64,000 nt of DNA from Aporhodopirellula aestuarii (GCF_023701485.1 NZ_JAMQBK010000025.1:29828-93827); one strand, 5' to 3'. Positions 27,254-36,383 are shown, counted from the first letter of the stretch. The notes: generated by a model from the sequence alone, not told the origin. Program-made: numbers and translations.

Positions 27254-28208
27254 CAACGACTCCAGCGAACGGTTAAGGTGGTGGGAAATGGGGTGGGAGG
27301 TGGCACTAATAATCATAGCGGAACGGCGCGAGCCGTCCGGTCTCGCCCAAGTTTCTATACCGACAACGCACTCGCTGGACAGCGATACTTTTCACGTAGC
27401 TCGGTCTCTCCGAGACCGATGCTCACGGGCGTTACCCGCTTTCAGAGTCTCAGAGCGACTTAGCTACGTAAGAGGCGAAAACCCCAAAACGTCTACCAAA
27501 AACTTTCGCCGTCCAACCAATGATTTGTCTAACTTCAACTTGAGTGTTGCTTCAACCGGAGGGCTCGCGCCCTGCCTCTAAAAATCATAGCGGAACGGCG
27601 CGAGCCGTCCGGTCTCACCCAAGTTTCTATACTGACAACGCACTCGCTGGACAGCGATACTTTTCACGTAGCTCGGTCTCTCGGGACGTCGGTTGTATTA
27701 CTGAGGAATTTCAAAAGTAGCGGAACGGCGCGCGCCGTCCGGTCCCGCGTCACCGGACGGCTCGCGCCGTTCCGCTAAAAACATCACTAAAACAATCAAT
27801 GTCCCCTGAGACCAATAATTGCGGGGGTTACCCGCTTTCGGAGTCTCAAAGAGACTCAGCTACGTAAGAGGCGAAAAACCCAATACGTCTACCAAAAAAT
27901 ATCGCCGTCCAGCCAATGATTTGTCTAACTTCAACTTGAGTGTTGCTTCTACCGGAGGGCTCGCGCCTTACCGCTAAAAATCTTAGCGGAACGGCGCGAG
28001 CCGTCCGGTCTCATGCGAAGTTGGAATGCCGACAAAGCACTCTTTCTCGCCGCCCAGGTTACTTGCCCGCAGGTGGGCACGCAATCATCCATCTATCAAG
28101 GGCATCCGATCCACAAAGATAGACAAAACACTGATGCAATGGACTGCCGCGGTGGTGAACCGCCTACCGAGCTTCGCGATAACACGAATCCGACAGCGGG
28201 ACGGGATC
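27254..28208. repeat. Nested duplication field with family A repeats
   Basis: No gene is supported. A segment at 27311-27410 recurs at 27583-27681 (period about 272). A second, about 154-bp segment at 27461-27614 recurs at 27859-28012 and includes CGTCTACCAAAAA and TTGAGTGTTGCTTC. Between them is a complete family A palindrome at 27718-27777. Half palindromes begin at 27316, 27589 and 27984. The segments overlap, so successive duplications must have occurred. Confidence 0.8.
27718..27777. repeat. Family A 60-bp palindrome, copy 5
   Basis: The most regular copy in the window: arms TAGCGGAACGGCGCGCGCCG and CGGCTCGCGCCGTTCCGCTA. Flanks match those of the copies at 24380 (left) and 23081 (right). 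Confidence 0.85.
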
Positions 28209-29801
28209 CTAGCCACTGGTCAGGTGTTCGTCGGTTTGCCGCGGTGACGCCAGGCGGACGATCTCGATATCGGACAAACGGGCCACGGCGGTCTCGAGGT
28301 AAATCCCCAAATGGCCGCGCGAGAACCGGTGATCGGCAAGCGACAGGACAACGCGTCCGTCGATGGAAAGTTCAATGTAGCTGCCAAAGGCGATCAATTT
28401 CACGTCTGCCGAGCCACGGATTTCCCCGTGCCAGAATCCCGACTGCAGCGATGCGAACTGCATCATATGCTCGCCGAGACTGAGTTCATCGGTACCCCAG
28501 GCACGCAGCTGAGCCACACCCTTATACAGGTCCAACGAAATGTAGTAGCCATCGCGGGTTTCAGGATCGATTCGAAACACAAGGCCGCATTTGCCGAGAC
28601 CATCCAGGCTCAATTTCGAGGCGAAGCGAAAGTGTTCCAGTTCACCGTCGAAGACGAACGCTTGAAAGCCGCTCTCACACGCAATCTCGAGTTGACCGTT
28701 GTCGAAAACGCAACTCTGTTCCGACGGCTCCGCATCCTCGATCAACCCATGCACGCATTGGGCGGCGATGGTTTCCCGAACGTAATTGTCGATGCCCTCA
28801 AACGTCACCGCTCGTAACAGCCCCTCATCGTTTTGACGCAAACGCTTCGGCGGCGGCATGATGTTATTGGACAGCCGATCTTGCGTCGTCATGGAATAGA
28901 AATTCCATAACAACCAACCCTGATCGTCCCGACAGACGCGGCCCGCGTAGTTGCCTTGCGCCAACAGCACGTTGTCGTGATAACTCTGCCAACGGTCACG
29001 CAAATCATCAGAATGCCAGTAACGGATTTTGGCGTCTTCGCGGATGCTGCCGATCAGGTAGTGGTCGTCGTCAATGCAGATCAGATTGGGGACCTCGATG
29101 TCGTCGTATAACCGGGGGTGGTGCAGCGGCGGCATCGCTTTGAAATGGTTGGGCTCGACCTCTTTCATCAATGCTACGCACCCCCGCCGAACGATCGGTC
29201 CATGATTGACGCGAGCCGATGCCATCAGCCATCCGTCTTGGCCATCGTGAAAATAGTACGGGTCTCGAAAACTGATCCAGTGTCGTCCTTCGTCGAGGGA
29301 AGACTCATAAAACGCTGGATCAGGCTCGAGCGGAAAACAACTGTGCTCGTCGTACGGGGCATCGCAGCACGGTATCGCTTTTTGTCGACTGAACTTCACC
29401 GCTTCCTTGACCCGCTGCGGATCGTTCGGGCCGCGGTGGTCCGCCCAATGGACCGGCGATTTTTTCCAGTGAAACAGGTCGTCGCTCACCGCCATCCCGA
29501 TCCGTTGGTAATCCCCGTGGTCGCGGCGAGACAACCCCGTGTAAAACATCCGCCAGCTCCCTGGGTGGTGCGGATCTGGCGAAATGTGCATCGTCCACAA
29601 CATCAAATCGTCCCAACTGCCGGGATCACCGACAAACAACGCGTTGTTGACTCGCCGCCAATTGAGCGCGTCCGTGCTCACCGCGTGAGCGATGAAATCA
29701 TGGTTGGGCAGGACCAGGTGAAAGAGGTGATACAACCCGTCGTGAAAGATGACATCGACATCGCCGATCGCTTTCCGGCTGCCAGCGGTTTCCGAAAACA
29801 T
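28209..29801 (-). CDS. Five-bladed beta-propeller glycosidase (GH32/GH43-like)
   Basis: A 530-residue protein. The N-terminal two thirds resemble the GH32/GH43/GH68 five-bladed propeller fold: [20 protein letters not shown] at about 12-31 with the early acidic residue, [17 protein letters not shown] with the RDP motif, and [18 protein letters not shown]. From about residue 395 a concanavalin-like domain follows ([41 protein letters not shown]), as in many GH32 enzymes. No signal peptide is evident, so it may act in the cytoplasm. It probably cleaves a furanoside or similar sugar; the exact substrate cannot be read. Confidence 0.85.
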   Translation of the reverse strand: MFSETAGSRKAIGDVDVIFHDGLYHLFHLVLPNHDFIAHAVSTDALNWRRVNNALFVGDPGSWDDLMLWTMHISPDPHHPGSWRMFYTGLSRRDHGDYQRIGMAVSDDLFHWKKSPVHWADHRGPNDPQRVKEAVKFSRQKAIPCCDAPYDEHSCFPLEPDPAFYESSLDEGRHWISFRDPYYFHDGQDGWLMASARVNHGPIVRRGCVALMKEVEPNHFKAMPPLHHPRLYDDIEVPNLICIDDDHYLIGSIREDAKIRYWHSDDLRDRWQSYHDNVLLAQGNYAGRVCRDDQGWLLWNFYSMTTQDRLSNNIMPPPKRLRQNDEGLLRAVTFEGIDNYVRETIAAQCVHGLIEDAEPSEQSCVFDNGQLEIACESGFQAFVFDGELEHFRFASKLSLDGLGKCGLVFRIDPETRDGYYISLDLYKGVAQLRAWGTDELSLGEHMMQFASLQSGFWHGEIRGSADVKLIAFGSYIELSIDGRVVLSLADHRFSRGHLGIYLETAVARLSDIEIVRLASPRQTDEHLTSG

Positions 29802-30054
29802 GTTTCACTCAAACGCATATTGGGAGAATTTATGGAGAAGGATGGGTGCGAGTCTAATAGAAAGAAACCGGACCGTCATACGAGCCCCCACGCGAACTGT
29901 GAGCGGTCCCCGATTTCGCCCCACTGAGATTCCCCCGACTCGGCTGGACTTGCGAGGTACGGGAAGGTTAGAGTGAAAGCCTCTGGGCTAGGCAATTTAG
30001 GTCGAGCCGAGAGTCACCGATTTTTATGCTTGCTCACTCGAAAGGACGCACCGC

Positions 30055-30834
30055 GTGTTTGTTGCCGCCTCGACTCTATGTTGGCCCGATCTGGAACTTC
30101 AGGCTGCGATCGAGCTGCTTCAGGATCTCGACTTTACCGCCGTCGAAATCGCCGTCCAGGAATCGATCGGCCCAGCCAAACCTAGTGAATTGCTTGCCGA
30201 CGAGGACCGCGCCATCCAGCTCCTGCGGTATACCCACCGGATGGATATCAGCGGATATCGCCTCGAATTGGCCAGCACCGGGGAAGAGCATTACGCTCAA
30301 TTCCACACCATGTGCCGGATCGCGAAAGCCACCAAGGTTGTCAATATTTCCGTCCCCTCGGCTGAAAAGGGGACACCATTCAACGAAGAAGTCGAACACC
30401 TCAAAAAACTCGTCGCGATCGCTGAAGGCGAAGGTGTGCGGCTGAGTGTGCGGTGTATGCTCGGTTGTCTCAGCGAAGATCCTGATACGCTGCTTGTCCT
30501 CTGTAATAATATCGATGGGCTAGGGATCGCCCTCGACCCCAGCGTGGCGTTAATCGCGTCGGCCGAAAATCCGGCGGTCGCCAAAGCGATGGCGGTCGGC
30601 AAGGGCTTTGACCAGTTGCTGAAATACGTCACCAACGTCCAGCTCCGTGACACCAGCAAAGACAAATTCCAAGTCAGTGTCGGGCAAGGTGAAATCGATT
30701 ACGGGAAAATCGTCACCCAGCTCGAACGCGAGAAATACAACCGCGCCCTGACCGTCGACATGGCTCCGATGGACGATCACGACCATCGCGTCGAACTACG
30801 AAAACTGCGTCGGTTGCTCGAATCCTTGATCTAG
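30055..30834 (+). CDS. Sugar phosphate isomerase/epimerase (AP-endonuclease-2 TIM barrel)
   Basis: A 259-residue TIM-barrel protein of the xylose isomerase-like superfamily. It has FTAVEIAVQE for the second strand, ISVPSAEKGTPFNEEVEHLKKL, GLGIALDPSVAL with an acidic residue, and NVQLRDTSKDKFQVSVGQGEIDYGK, which is a typical metal-binding end. Members isomerise or epimerise sugars or are of unknown role. Start is a GTG at 30055 after AAGGACGC; there is no ATG alternative that keeps the first strand. The NUDIX gene starts 7 bp after its stop, so they are an operon. Confidence 0.82.
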   Translation: MFVAASTLCWPDLELQAAIELLQDLDFTAVEIAVQESIGPAKPSELLADEDRAIQLLRYTHRMDISGYRLELASTGEEHYAQFHTMCRIAKATKVVNISVPSAEKGTPFNEEVEHLKKLVAIAEGEGVRLSVRCMLGCLSEDPDTLLVLCNNIDGLGIALDPSVALIASAENPAVAKAMAVGKGFDQLLKYVTNVQLRDTSKDKFQVSVGQGEIDYGKIVTQLEREKYNRALTVDMAPMDDHDHRVELRKLRRLLESLI

Positions 30835-30840
30835 ACAACG

Positions 30841-31698
30841 GTGAACCTCAACACGTCACGATCGAACCACGACACGCCCGGCAGCATCAGCCCAGGCGGA
30901 GCATTGGGAGCGCTCCACGATTGGAATGCATTGCCGCTTAAACAGATGGCCGCGGGGCTGTCCGAGCGGCTCGAGCGGCTTCAAAACGCCTCGCTGGCGG
31001 ACTCGCTCGATTGGAACATGACGCCGCAACTCGCCTACGGTCGCCACCGTGGTCCCGCCCGCATGAATTCACGGCGGGCTGCCGTCGCGGTCGGAATGTA
31101 TTTTGATCCCGATTGCGGCTGGGTTTTTCCGCTTACCCGGCGTCCCCACGCGCTCAAACATCACGGGGGCCAGATCTGTTTCCCCGGCGGCCGCATCGAA
31201 CATGATGAAACGCCGCCCGAAGCGGCCTTGCGTGAATTCGAAGAAGAGCTGGGGATTCCCGCGGACGTCTACCGGATTTGCGGCAATTTGCCGACGCAGT
31301 ACGTCTACGCCAGCGACAACGAGGTGACCCCAGTCGTTTGCGTGATGCGGAAGCCAGAAATGCCGTGGAAGCCCGATCCGGGTGAAGTCGACGAAGTCAT
31401 TTTGTTGCCCCTGGCTGCGGTTTTCGAGCAAGCTCGAGTGCAGCCTATCTGGCATCGACGGGCGGTACAGGCGGCTGCTGACCCGGCCATCGAAGTCGCC
31501 CAGTTTCGCTTCAGTGCCCCCGCGTTCGTGCATCAGTCGCTGCGAATTTGGGGGGCAACCGCGGTGATCCTGGACCAGTTGGCCCAGTGTTTGCTGCCTC
31601 ATCGACCTCGCCTTCAAGAGCGGCAATCTCTGCCAACTTGGCCGGACTTCCAACACCAGGCGGCGGAAGCCTCTGGTGTGCGAACATTGAGACGATAA
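30841..31698 (+). CDS. NUDIX hydrolase, NudL/CoA-pyrophosphatase-like
   Basis: A 285-residue NUDIX protein. The Nudix box begins GGRIEHDETPPEAALREF and ends EEELGI at about 118-141, with the metal-binding glutamates. The preceding PLTRRPHALKHHGGQICFPG matches the UPF0035-like consensus of coenzyme A pyrophosphatases, suggesting hydrolysis of CoA or nucleoside diphosphate derivatives. The start is a GTG at 30841, 7 bp after the epimerase stop, so translation is probably coupled. The first 75 residues and the C-terminal 60 are outside the core. The exact substrate is unproven. Confidence 0.86.
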   Translation: MNLNTSRSNHDTPGSISPGGALGALHDWNALPLKQMAAGLSERLERLQNASLADSLDWNMTPQLAYGRHRGPARMNSRRAAVAVGMYFDPDCGWVFPLTRRPHALKHHGGQICFPGGRIEHDETPPEAALREFEEELGIPADVYRICGNLPTQYVYASDNEVTPVVCVMRKPEMPWKPDPGEVDEVILLPLAAVFEQARVQPIWHRRAVQAAADPAIEVAQFRFSAPAFVHQSLRIWGATAVILDQLAQCLLPHRPRLQERQSLPTWPDFQHQAAEASGVRTLRR

Positions 31699-31791
31699 AT
31701 TGTATCTACTCAGACCTCGGCTCGGAAAATCTCCTGCGGTCGCATAGAACATCCAAATCCTCTTCACAAACAACATCAACAGGATCCAATC

Positions 31792-32115
31792 ATGGCCTCT
31801 GACGCCGTCAAAGAATTCACCGATGCAAATTTCGATTCCGAAGTCCTCAAAAGCGATTCGGCTGTTCTCGTCGACTTCTGGGCTCCATGGTGCGGCCCTT
31901 GCCGTCAGATCGCTCCGATGATCGACGAACTGGCCGAAGAGAACCCAGGCGTGTCGATCGGCAAAGTGAACATCGACGAAAACCCAGGTGTCGCTCAAAA
32001 GTTCGGGATCAACAGCATTCCCACGTTGTTGCTGTTCAAGAACGGCGAAGTCTCCGAGAGTTTTGTCGGGATTCGTCCCAAGGCTGCCCTTCAAGAAGCG
32101 ATCTCGTCGGTCTGA
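31792..32115 (+). CDS. trxA: Thioredoxin
   Basis: A 107-residue thioredoxin of standard length with the active site WCGPC at 33-37, the VDFWAPWCG strand, the cis-proline in NSIPTLLLF (Pro near 77) and GIRPKAALQE at the end. It reduces cytoplasmic protein disulfides with thioredoxin reductase. It is transcribed with a 93-bp leader after the NUDIX gene and is the last clear core gene before tRNA-Cys. Confidence 0.96.
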   Translation: MASDAVKEFTDANFDSEVLKSDSAVLVDFWAPWCGPCRQIAPMIDELAEENPGVSIGKVNIDENPGVAQKFGINSIPTLLLFKNGEVSESFVGIRPKAALQEAISSV

Positions 32116-32338
32116 TTTGAAAAAATTCGTCCGCGGGAGTTCAAGCTCTGCGACGAAAATGTCGAATAGACGGTTATCACCGAGATTGAGACCATGAAGG
32201 AAAAAAACGGGGCAACCCGGTCTTCCTAAACGGACCAATTTCTGCAAAGTTTGTCATCGGCCCAAACGTTCTCTTCGGAAACGTTTAACTCCCACGAGAA
32301 ATTTCTCAAGCGGGGGTTTGGGGCCAATGGATCAGGAA

Positions 32339-32411
32339 GGCGACGTGGCCAAGTGGCTAAGGCGAAGGATTGCAAATCCTTTATTCGTGGGTTCGAATCC
32401 CACCGTCGCCT
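32339..32411 (+). tRNA. tRNA-Cys (anticodon GCA)
   Basis: A 73-nt cloverleaf: acceptor GGCGACG pairs with CGTCGCC (32404-32410), discriminator T at 32411, anticodon arm AAGGA-TTGCAAA-TCCTT, and T arm GTGGG with loop TTCGAAT and CCCAC. No CCA is encoded. An integrase gene starts 131 bp downstream, so the 3' part of this gene is the probable attachment site. Confidence 0.95.
32389..32411 (+). other. Candidate attL at tRNA-Cys 3' end
   Basis: tRNA 3' ends are usual targets of tyrosine integrases and the adjacent gene is one. A second copy (attR) would be needed to confirm this; none was found by eye in the rest of the window. Confidence 0.4.
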
Positions 32412-32498
32412 CTTTCAAAAAGGCGGATTTTCTTTATAGCCGAAACACCTTTGGGTGACCTGCCGAGTTCTGGCAGCGCGGCGTTTTCTTCGAAGCGC

Positions 32499-32518
32499 AA
32501 AACGGTAAATACCGTTTT
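32499..32518. promoter_or_regulatory. Tight inverted repeat upstream of integrase
   Basis: AAAACGGTA, two bases, TACCGTTTT, 24 bp before the integrase start. The loop is too short for a hairpin, so it is more likely a protein-binding site. Confidence 0.4.
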
Positions 32519-32541
32519 GGGTTTTTACCGAAAGCGTAATC

Positions 32542-33780
32542 GTGCCCAAACTCTCTCAAGCTGTCCCAAAGTACCGGAAACACCGGTCTTCTGGCCAAGC
32601 CGTGGTGACCCTCGGCGGCCGTGATTTCTACCTCGGCCCCCACGGATCGAAAACGTCGATTCAGGAATATGATCGGCGTGTCGCCGAGTATCTGGCAGGT
32701 GGTCGTCAGGTGCCGATGCCTGGCTCCGTCACGATCTGTGACCTCTGTCTGCGGTTTCTGAATCACGCCGAGACCTACTACGTCAAAGATGGTGTCCAGA
32801 CAACCGAGGTCGGATCGTTTCGGCGGGTGATCCATACCGTCTGCTCCTTCTATGGTGATGAGCTGGTGGTGGATTTTGGACCGTTGGCCCTGAAAGCCTG
32901 TCGGCTGCAGTGGATCCAATCGGGCGTCACTCGGGAGACCGTCAATAAGAACCAAGGGCGTCTGGTTCGGATCTTCAAATGGGGTGTGGCTCAGGAAATT
33001 GTGCCGCAGGAAATCTGGAAATCGCTCACCGCGGTGGAGACGTTGCACAAAGGACGGTGCGAGGCACCCGACATGCGGGACGTTCCACCGGTGGAAATCG
33101 AGCGAGTGGAGGCGATTCTCGAGTTTTTGTCGCCCGTCGTTCGGGCAATGATCTCGATGCAACTACTGACCGGAATGCGTCCCGGTGAAGTTTGCAAGAT
33201 GCGCCCCCGTGATATCGACCGATCGGAAGACGTTTGGGAATACCGCGTCGGCGGGCACAAAACAGAGCACCACGGGCGTGCTCGAACCGTCTACATCGGA
33301 CCGGAGGCCCAGGCCGTCATGACTCCTTATCTTTTGCGAGCAAGCGACTCCCACTGTTTCTCGGCCGCGGAATCCCGCGAATGGCATCGAGAGCAGGCTG
33401 CTGCCAACCGTGTCACACCTGCCTCTTGCGGGAACGCCCGGGGCCGCAAACGGGATTCGCGATCCCCGAGTAAGAACCAACGGCATCCGCGAGAGTTCTT
33501 CACTACGGCGAGCTACGGCCAAGCGATCGGCAGAGCGTGCAAGCGGGCTTGGCCGGTTCCCGACGAGATCAAACATGACGAAGTCGTTTCCAAAGCATGG
33601 GAGGACTCGCATCGTTGGGCACCCAACCAGCTTCGTCACACCCGGGGGACAGAAGTCCGCAAGCGGTTCGGTTTGGAGGCTGCCCAAGTCATCCTCGGGC
33701 ACAGCAAAGCGGACGTGACCCAGATTTATGCCGAACGCGATCGGGACAAAGCGATCGAAGTTAGCCGCCAGATAGGATGA
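32542..33780 (+). CDS. Tyrosine-type site-specific integrase
   Basis: A 412-residue tyrosine recombinase. Box I is LTGMRPGEVCKM with Arg213; box II is NQLRHT with Arg365, where the first position is Asn rather than the more common His; GH at 386-387 and the nucleophile Tyr396 in VTQIYAERD complete the active site. An N-terminal SAM-like core-binding region lies at about 60-170. The start is a GTG at 32542. It catalyses integration and excision of the element that starts at tRNA-Cys. Its last 20 bp overlap the convergent gene at 33761. The Asn substitution appears in some recombinases and does not by itself suggest inactivity. Confidence 0.93.
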   Translation: MPKLSQAVPKYRKHRSSGQAVVTLGGRDFYLGPHGSKTSIQEYDRRVAEYLAGGRQVPMPGSVTICDLCLRFLNHAETYYVKDGVQTTEVGSFRRVIHTVCSFYGDELVVDFGPLALKACRLQWIQSGVTRETVNKNQGRLVRIFKWGVAQEIVPQEIWKSLTAVETLHKGRCEAPDMRDVPPVEIERVEAILEFLSPVVRAMISMQLLTGMRPGEVCKMRPRDIDRSEDVWEYRVGGHKTEHHGRARTVYIGPEAQAVMTPYLLRASDSHCFSAAESREWHREQAAANRVTPASCGNARGRKRDSRSPSKNQRHPREFFTTASYGQAIGRACKRAWPVPDEIKHDEVVSKAWEDSHRWAPNQLRHTRGTEVRKRFGLEAAQVILGHSKADVTQIYAERDRDKAIEVSRQIG

Positions 33781-34231
33781 TCCGCGGCGGCGTCGGAACC
33801 ACGACCGAGAGGTCATCCGCGTAGATACCCAGCTGCATGTCCTCGATGTCGCGCAGTGACCACGACGCGAGGGCTTTGGCCATCAGCATCCGGTCACGTT
33901 TGGACGGTCCGAACGGGCGGCTGATCGCGTAGGCCGGCCGCGGCGATTCGGGTTCATACAGGGCGACCTTCAGCATTTGCGGGGCACGAAATTCGACGCT
34001 GCTGCCCAAATAGAACTGCCGCGGTTTGCCGATGTCCTCATCGAATCCCGTGATCAGCCACCGCGACCGGTTCAGCAACGGCCGGCGGAGAAACTCGGCC
34101 ACGGTCAGCGGCTCGGCCATCAGGTCACGCACCTTGATCACACGGATCCTCCGGCGGCGGCAGTGCTCGAGTTGATCGACAAGAGTCTTTTCTGGATACG
34201 TCAGGTCAATCTTTGATCCTGGTTCGAGCAT
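33761..34231 (-). CDS. Hypothetical 156-residue element protein
   Basis: A soluble protein of unknown function, beginning MLEPGSKIDLTYPEKTLVDQLE and with a hydrophobic strand pattern in YAISRPFGPSKRDRMLMA. A basic RRRRIRVIKVRDL segment lies at about 25-37. No motif is recognised. It is last in the leftward operon that begins at 35255. It overlaps the integrase 3' end, which is common in compact mobile elements. The ATG at 34231 is the only good start. Confidence 0.6.
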   Translation of the reverse strand: MLEPGSKIDLTYPEKTLVDQLEHCRRRRIRVIKVRDLMAEPLTVAEFLRRPLLNRSRWLITGFDEDIGKPRQFYLGSSVEFRAPQMLKVALYEPESPRPAYAISRPFGPSKRDRMLMAKALASWSLRDIEDMQLGIYADDLSVVVPTPPRIILSGG

Positions 34232-34290
34232 AGCGATGACACCCTAAATGGCGTTCTATTACGGTTGGGTTAACCGTTCAGGGTGATTTG

Positions 34291-34881
34291 CTAGCATGAC
34301 ACGTTTGGTCGCTTGGTCCGGTTCGACGCTTTGAGCGCCCAACGCAGGACTTGGAATAAAATGACCGTCACGATCAAACACAACAGCGTCGCGAACATCG
34401 CTTCGATCTGTTCCAGAGCATTGGCGGCCGCACCATAAGCATTGTCAGTTGCAAAGCGATCGCGGTGTCCTAGCACCGAGGCCATATTCCCCAGCATCAG
34501 CAGACACGAAACGATAAATGCAAGGGCGGTCGGAACCAAAAACAGCATCCAGGCAAACTCACTCACCATCGAAGCAGCCATGGATGCGGGACTAGGGTGC
34601 TCGCCCTTGCCCGGCTGTGGTTCCACGATTGGTTCTGGCACTGGAGTCGCCGCAACCCCCGTATCCGGTGGTACAGGCGGGCTCTCCACCGGCATGAACG
34701 CAACCTCCTCCTCAGGTTCGTCCGCCACCCGCCACAAGCCCAGCTTGTTCTCTTTCCGGCAGTTCGGGCAGGGGATCGACCGGTCATCACCGATGCCCAT
34801 CGTTTTTTTGGTGCTGAAAGACTTCTCGCACTCAGGGCAACGAAGCTTTTCTGAGTTGAGATTATTCGTCGATTCACTCAC
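34291..34881 (-). CDS. Zinc-ribbon protein with two membrane helices
   Basis: A 196-residue protein that starts with a GTG (34881) overlapping the previous stop codon (GTGA). The N-terminal zinc ribbon has CPEC at about 14-17 and CPNC at about 38-41. A proline-rich linker (about 55-100) is followed by two hydrophobic helices at about 108-135 and 163-183. Function unknown; the plan recalls small membrane-anchored zinc ribbon proteins that planctomycetes encode in large numbers. It sits in the early operon of the element. Confidence 0.65.
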   Translation of the reverse strand: MSESTNNLNSEKLRCPECEKSFSTKKTMGIGDDRSIPCPNCRKENKLGLWRVADEPEEEVAFMPVESPPVPPDTGVAATPVPEPIVEPQPGKGEHPSPASMAASMVSEFAWMLFLVPTALAFIVSCLLMLGNMASVLGHRDRFATDNAYGAAANALEQIEAMFATLLCLIVTVILFQVLRWALKASNRTKRPNVSC

Positions 34882-35255
34882 TTCGCGTCTCGCTTCTTCG
34901 TTCCCTTTCGCGTCGCCTTCGGTTGAGCCGCTTTCTTGCGTCTCCGCGAAGCGACCGCGTCGGTGATGTCATCGTGTCCGTCCAGGATCGTTTGTTCATC
35001 CGGCGACGGCTCCACCGGTTGGACCGGGGTGCCCGCCCGGTGCATCGCCAGCGAGATCCTCAATTCCGGCTCGAACGATTCGAGTGCATCGAGTCCTCTG
35101 CCCAGCGACTGGCTGTAGTTCACCTGCAGGGATTCGCCCGCATCGAGTTCCTCGGTGCACTCTTTGAACGTGCGCAGGATCATTTCCAGCCGGACCGCCG
35201 CCGCAGCGATGGCTTCTCGACTGACCGGTTCAGGCGTTTTTGGTTTGCGGGCCAT
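34878..35255 (-). CDS. Hypothetical 125-residue element protein
   Basis: A soluble, acidic-to-basic protein starting MARKPKTPEPVSREAIAA at 35255. A helical middle (about 13-55) contains RLEMILRTFKECTEELDAG and the last 25 residues are lysine/arginine-rich (RRRKKAAQPKATRKG), which suggests nucleic-acid binding. The longer frame to 35372 would add an unusual hydrophobic leader and is rejected. It is the first gene of the leftward operon and faces the divergent rightward operon across an AT-rich control region. Confidence 0.6.
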   Translation of the reverse strand: MARKPKTPEPVSREAIAAAAVRLEMILRTFKECTEELDAGESLQVNYSQSLGRGLDALESFEPELRISLAMHRAGTPVQPVEPSPDEQTILDGHDDITDAVASRRRKKAAQPKATRKGTKKRDAK

Positions 35256-35455
35256 GCGAATCAACCAATGAACGAATAGAAAATCAATGCATAAATAGCA
35301 TAACAGGAAATTTAACTGCTTGCCAGTAAAGAACTTGCAAGTGGATTTGCTTTGCCTAAAGAATTTATTCATTGATTCGGTAAATAGTCTCGCCTAGCAT
35401 TCGGCCCGTCAGGCAATCGCCTGGTGTTTTGGCAAACCTGCAATGTGAGGAAGAG
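35256..35455. promoter_or_regulatory. Divergent AT-rich control region
   Basis: A 200-bp AT-rich gap between two divergent operons. Arms AATCAATGCATAAA at 35282-35295 and TTTATTCATTGATT at 35364-35377 are inverted repeats with one mismatch, 68 bp apart. A further near-copy (CAATGAACGAATA) is at about 35266-35278. They are candidate operators for a repressor that selects between the operons. Confidence 0.45.
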
Positions 35456-35725
35456 ATGCCGCAATCAGTAACCAAGGCCGTTCAGTTTCGGTCCAACGCG
35501 ATCAACGTGGACTGGGACACGTTGGTCAAAGGCGGGACATGGCGACTCGTCAAAGGTGACGACTTTACCGGTCCCCGACGCAGCCTCGTTGTCGTCGCTC
35601 ATCGCGAAGCAAAGGCACGGGGCAAGAAAGTACGCACGATCAGCGACGGCGAAGACTTGATCGTCGAGTTCTTCGCGCCGCCCAAACGCAGCACGTGCAA
35701 ACCCTATCGGAGGGCGGGCTCGTGA
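35456..35725 (+). CDS. Hypothetical 89-residue protein, first of right operon
   Basis: Starts MPQSVTKAVQFRSN after an AGGAAGAG ribosome-binding site. It has strands in TWRLVKGDDF and RRSLVVVAHREAKARGKKV, ending in a basic tail. No family is recognised. It is the first gene of a compact operon in which most genes overlap by a few bases. The stop overlaps the next start (GTGA at 35722). The role is unknown; as the promoter-proximal gene it may be a regulator. Confidence 0.65.
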   Translation: MPQSVTKAVQFRSNAINVDWDTLVKGGTWRLVKGDDFTGPRRSLVVVAHREAKARGKKVRTISDGEDLIVEFFAPPKRSTCKPYRRAGS

Positions 35726-36072
35726 GCGGTTCGGATGTCGACGTGGCCGTGACCGATTGGATCGTCTCCAAAGAGATCCCCGCCGCCGTCGAAGACATGA
35801 CGGGGTTTCGGCCCCACATCAACACGGTCAAGCGGTGGCGGTCCAACGGTGTCGCCGGCGTGCGACTGCGGTGCGAGTACTTCGGGGGGACCTACCGCAC
35901 CACGCGGACATGGTTGGCCGAATTCTTTGCCGCCTCCAGCGAAGCGAAGCAGACACGACGGTCCCGGCGCAATCCAACGCACGCCGGACAACCGCGTCGG
36001 CCAATCGGGGAAGTCGCCAAGCCGCGGGCGATGACGGCGCGACAGCAGTTAGAGGCACGCGGAGTTTTGTGA
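35722..36072 (+). CDS. DUF1580 planctomycete protein
   Basis: A 116-residue protein that fits the DUF1580 pattern known mainly from Rhodopirellula relatives: FRPHINTVKRWRSNGVAGVRL followed by YRTTRTWLAEF, a compact helix-turn-helix-like fold. The GTG at 35722 has GGAGG at 35709-35713, eight bases upstream, which beats the GTG at 35695. The C-terminal half is basic and probably disordered. It may bind DNA, but this is inferred from sequence pattern only. It is coupled to its upstream neighbour and lies 35 bp before csrA. Confidence 0.78.
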   Translation: MSGSDVDVAVTDWIVSKEIPAAVEDMTGFRPHINTVKRWRSNGVAGVRLRCEYFGGTYRTTRTWLAEFFAASSEAKQTRRSRRNPTHAGQPRRPIGEVAKPRAMTARQQLEARGVL

Positions 36073-36107
36073 ATGTTGATTTCAGTCTTTACGGATGAGG
36101 TTTTGGA

Positions 36108-36383
36108 ATGTTGGTGTTGAGTCGAAAGAGTGGCCAGCGAGTGGTCATCGGCGGCGAGATCGTGGTGAGCGTGATTGAAATCCGCGGCGACAAAGTGCGG
36201 CTCGGGATCCAAGCGGCACGGTCCATCCCCGTGCATCGCGAAGAAGTCCACGAGGAATTGCAAAGCCGAGCAAGGCACGAGCAAGACTCCCAAATGGAAG
36301 TCGATGCGAACACCGAGGCTGCCCGCACGTCGTTGGCGATCGATGCGGCCGCGAACAACTCGGGGCGGGAGCAGCGGTCATGA
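36108..36383 (+). CDS. csrA: CsrA/RsmA-family translational regulator
   Basis: CsrA dimers bind GGA motifs in mRNA leaders and block or alter translation. The first 61 residues match the family well: MLVLSRKSGQRVVIG for the first strands, RLGIQAARSI, and the RNA-contacting arginine in VHREEV (Arg44-equivalent). A 30-residue acidic tail follows that is not in the housekeeping form. Its place inside a mobile element operon is notable: it probably adjusts host or element gene expression. The stop overlaps the next gene's start (ATGA). The acidic tail might alter binding or partner choice. Confidence 0.93.
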   Translation: MLVLSRKSGQRVVIGGEIVVSVIEIRGDKVRLGIQAARSIPVHREEVHEELQSRARHEQDSQMEVDANTEAARTSLAIDAAANNSGREQRS

